This document shows, one piece after another, positions 4,990-5,381 of a DNA stretch of 5,381 bases. Below the pieces are notes generated by a model that saw only the letters and a list, made by a program, of their open reading frames with translations, was not told the DNA's origin and searched no databases. This stretch comes from Brevundimonas sp. (GTDB lineage: Bacteria > Pseudomonadota > Alphaproteobacteria > Caulobacterales > Caulobacteraceae), in assembly GCA_031119155.1 (NCBI GenBank), contig JAVHYH010000211.1, forward strand, positions 1-5,381, in the 5' to 3' direction. A program made the translations under genes and the position numbers. Numbering within the stretch: position 1 is the stretch's first letter; each line of letters opens with the position of its first letter.

Positions 4990-5381
4990 TTAGCCCTCGA
5001 TGGCTTCGGGCGACGAGGCGCCGTCGTTGCGGCGGCCCATCAGGTCAGCGACCTTCTTGCCACGCTTCGAAGCGACCTGACGCGGCGACGACTGGACCTT
5101 GAGGGCCTCGAACGTCGCACGGATCATGTTGTAGGGGTTCGACGAACCGGTCGACTTGCCGACGACGTCCTGGACGCCGAGGGTTTCGAGGACCGCACGC
5201 ATCGGACCACCCGCGATCACGCCGGTCCCGGGAGGGGCGGCGCGCATCATGATCTTGCCGGCGCCCCAACGGCCGTTGCCGTCGTGGTGCAGGGTGCGGT
5301 TCTCGCGCAGCGGAACCTTGATCATGGTCTTCTTGGCTTCTTCGGTCGCCTTGCGGATGGCTTCCGGCACTTCGCGCGCCT
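4990..5381 (-). CDS. rpsE: 30S ribosomal protein S5, N-terminus outside window
   Basis: S5 is a small-subunit protein at the mRNA entry and decoding side, contributing to translational accuracy and assembly. The frame runs to the right edge. The GTG at 5368-5370 is an internal valine, because the codons before it read (K)ARE and match the family motif KAREVPEAIRKA. The visible 129 residues cover the end of the N-terminal double-stranded-RNA-binding-like domain and the whole C-terminal domain. Landmarks are GKIMMRAAPPGTGVIAGGPM, MRAVLETLGVQDVVGKSTGSSNP and YNMIRATFEAL. A short acidic tail (RRNDGASSPEAIEG) follows the usual end KVADLMG. The stop is TAA at 4990-4992, 3 nt before rpmD. Confidence 0.96.
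   Translation of the reverse strand, partial: AREVPEAIRKATEEAKKTMIKVPLRENRTLHHDGNGRWGAGKIMMRAAPPGTGVIAGGPMRAVLETLGVQDVVGKSTGSSNPYNMIRATFEALKVQSSPRQVASKRGKKVADLMGRRNDGASSPEAIEG

Noticed and set aside
5368..5370. GTG as the start codon of rpsE
   Set aside because: The codons just before it continue the conserved S5 motif KAREVPEA, so it is an internal valine and the gene runs off the window.

Overview
The window is very GC-rich (third codon positions are mostly G or C) and most likely comes from an alphaproteobacterium of the Caulobacter/Brevundimonas group. Three things point there: the SecY N-terminus (MASAAEQLAANMNMGSFAKA), a short-LID adenylate kinase with a GPPAAGKGTQ P-loop, and a promoter-like element resembling the Caulobacter housekeeping consensus. 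The genus is an inference from remembered family features; no search was run.

Right part (about 1859-5381, all minus strand): the distal end of the spc ribosomal-protein cluster. In transcription order it holds rpsE (N-terminus outside the window), rpmD, rplO, secY and adk. rpsE-rpmD (3 nt apart) and secY-adk (21 nt apart) are tight. The other two junctions hold structure. The 251-nt rpmD-rplO gap has a GC-rich hairpin abutting a well-spaced promoter-like sequence, then a roughly 135-nt potentially structured leader before rplO. The 105-nt rplO-secY gap has a perfect 12-bp hairpin whose T-tract lies on the antisense side.

Left part (1-1858): where rpsM-rpsK-rpoA often follow adk, this window instead has a minus-strand TonB-family energy transducer gene. 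It has one N-terminal membrane segment, a long Pro-rich then Gly-rich linker and a C-terminal TonB domain with two cysteines. Facing it on the plus strand is the 3' part of an ankyrin-repeat protein gene that is open to the left edge. The two stop codons are separated by a single base pair, with no terminator between them.

Functionally, rpsE, rpmD and rplO build the ribosome, secY forms the protein-export channel, and adk balances adenine nucleotides; this is a classic growth-linked cluster. The TonB-like and ankyrin genes are accessory neighbours with no clear functional tie to it. I see no mobile element, CRISPR array, tRNA or rRNA, and no convincing new multi-gene system. The points worth a second look are regulatory structures in the gaps and the break in gene order after adk.
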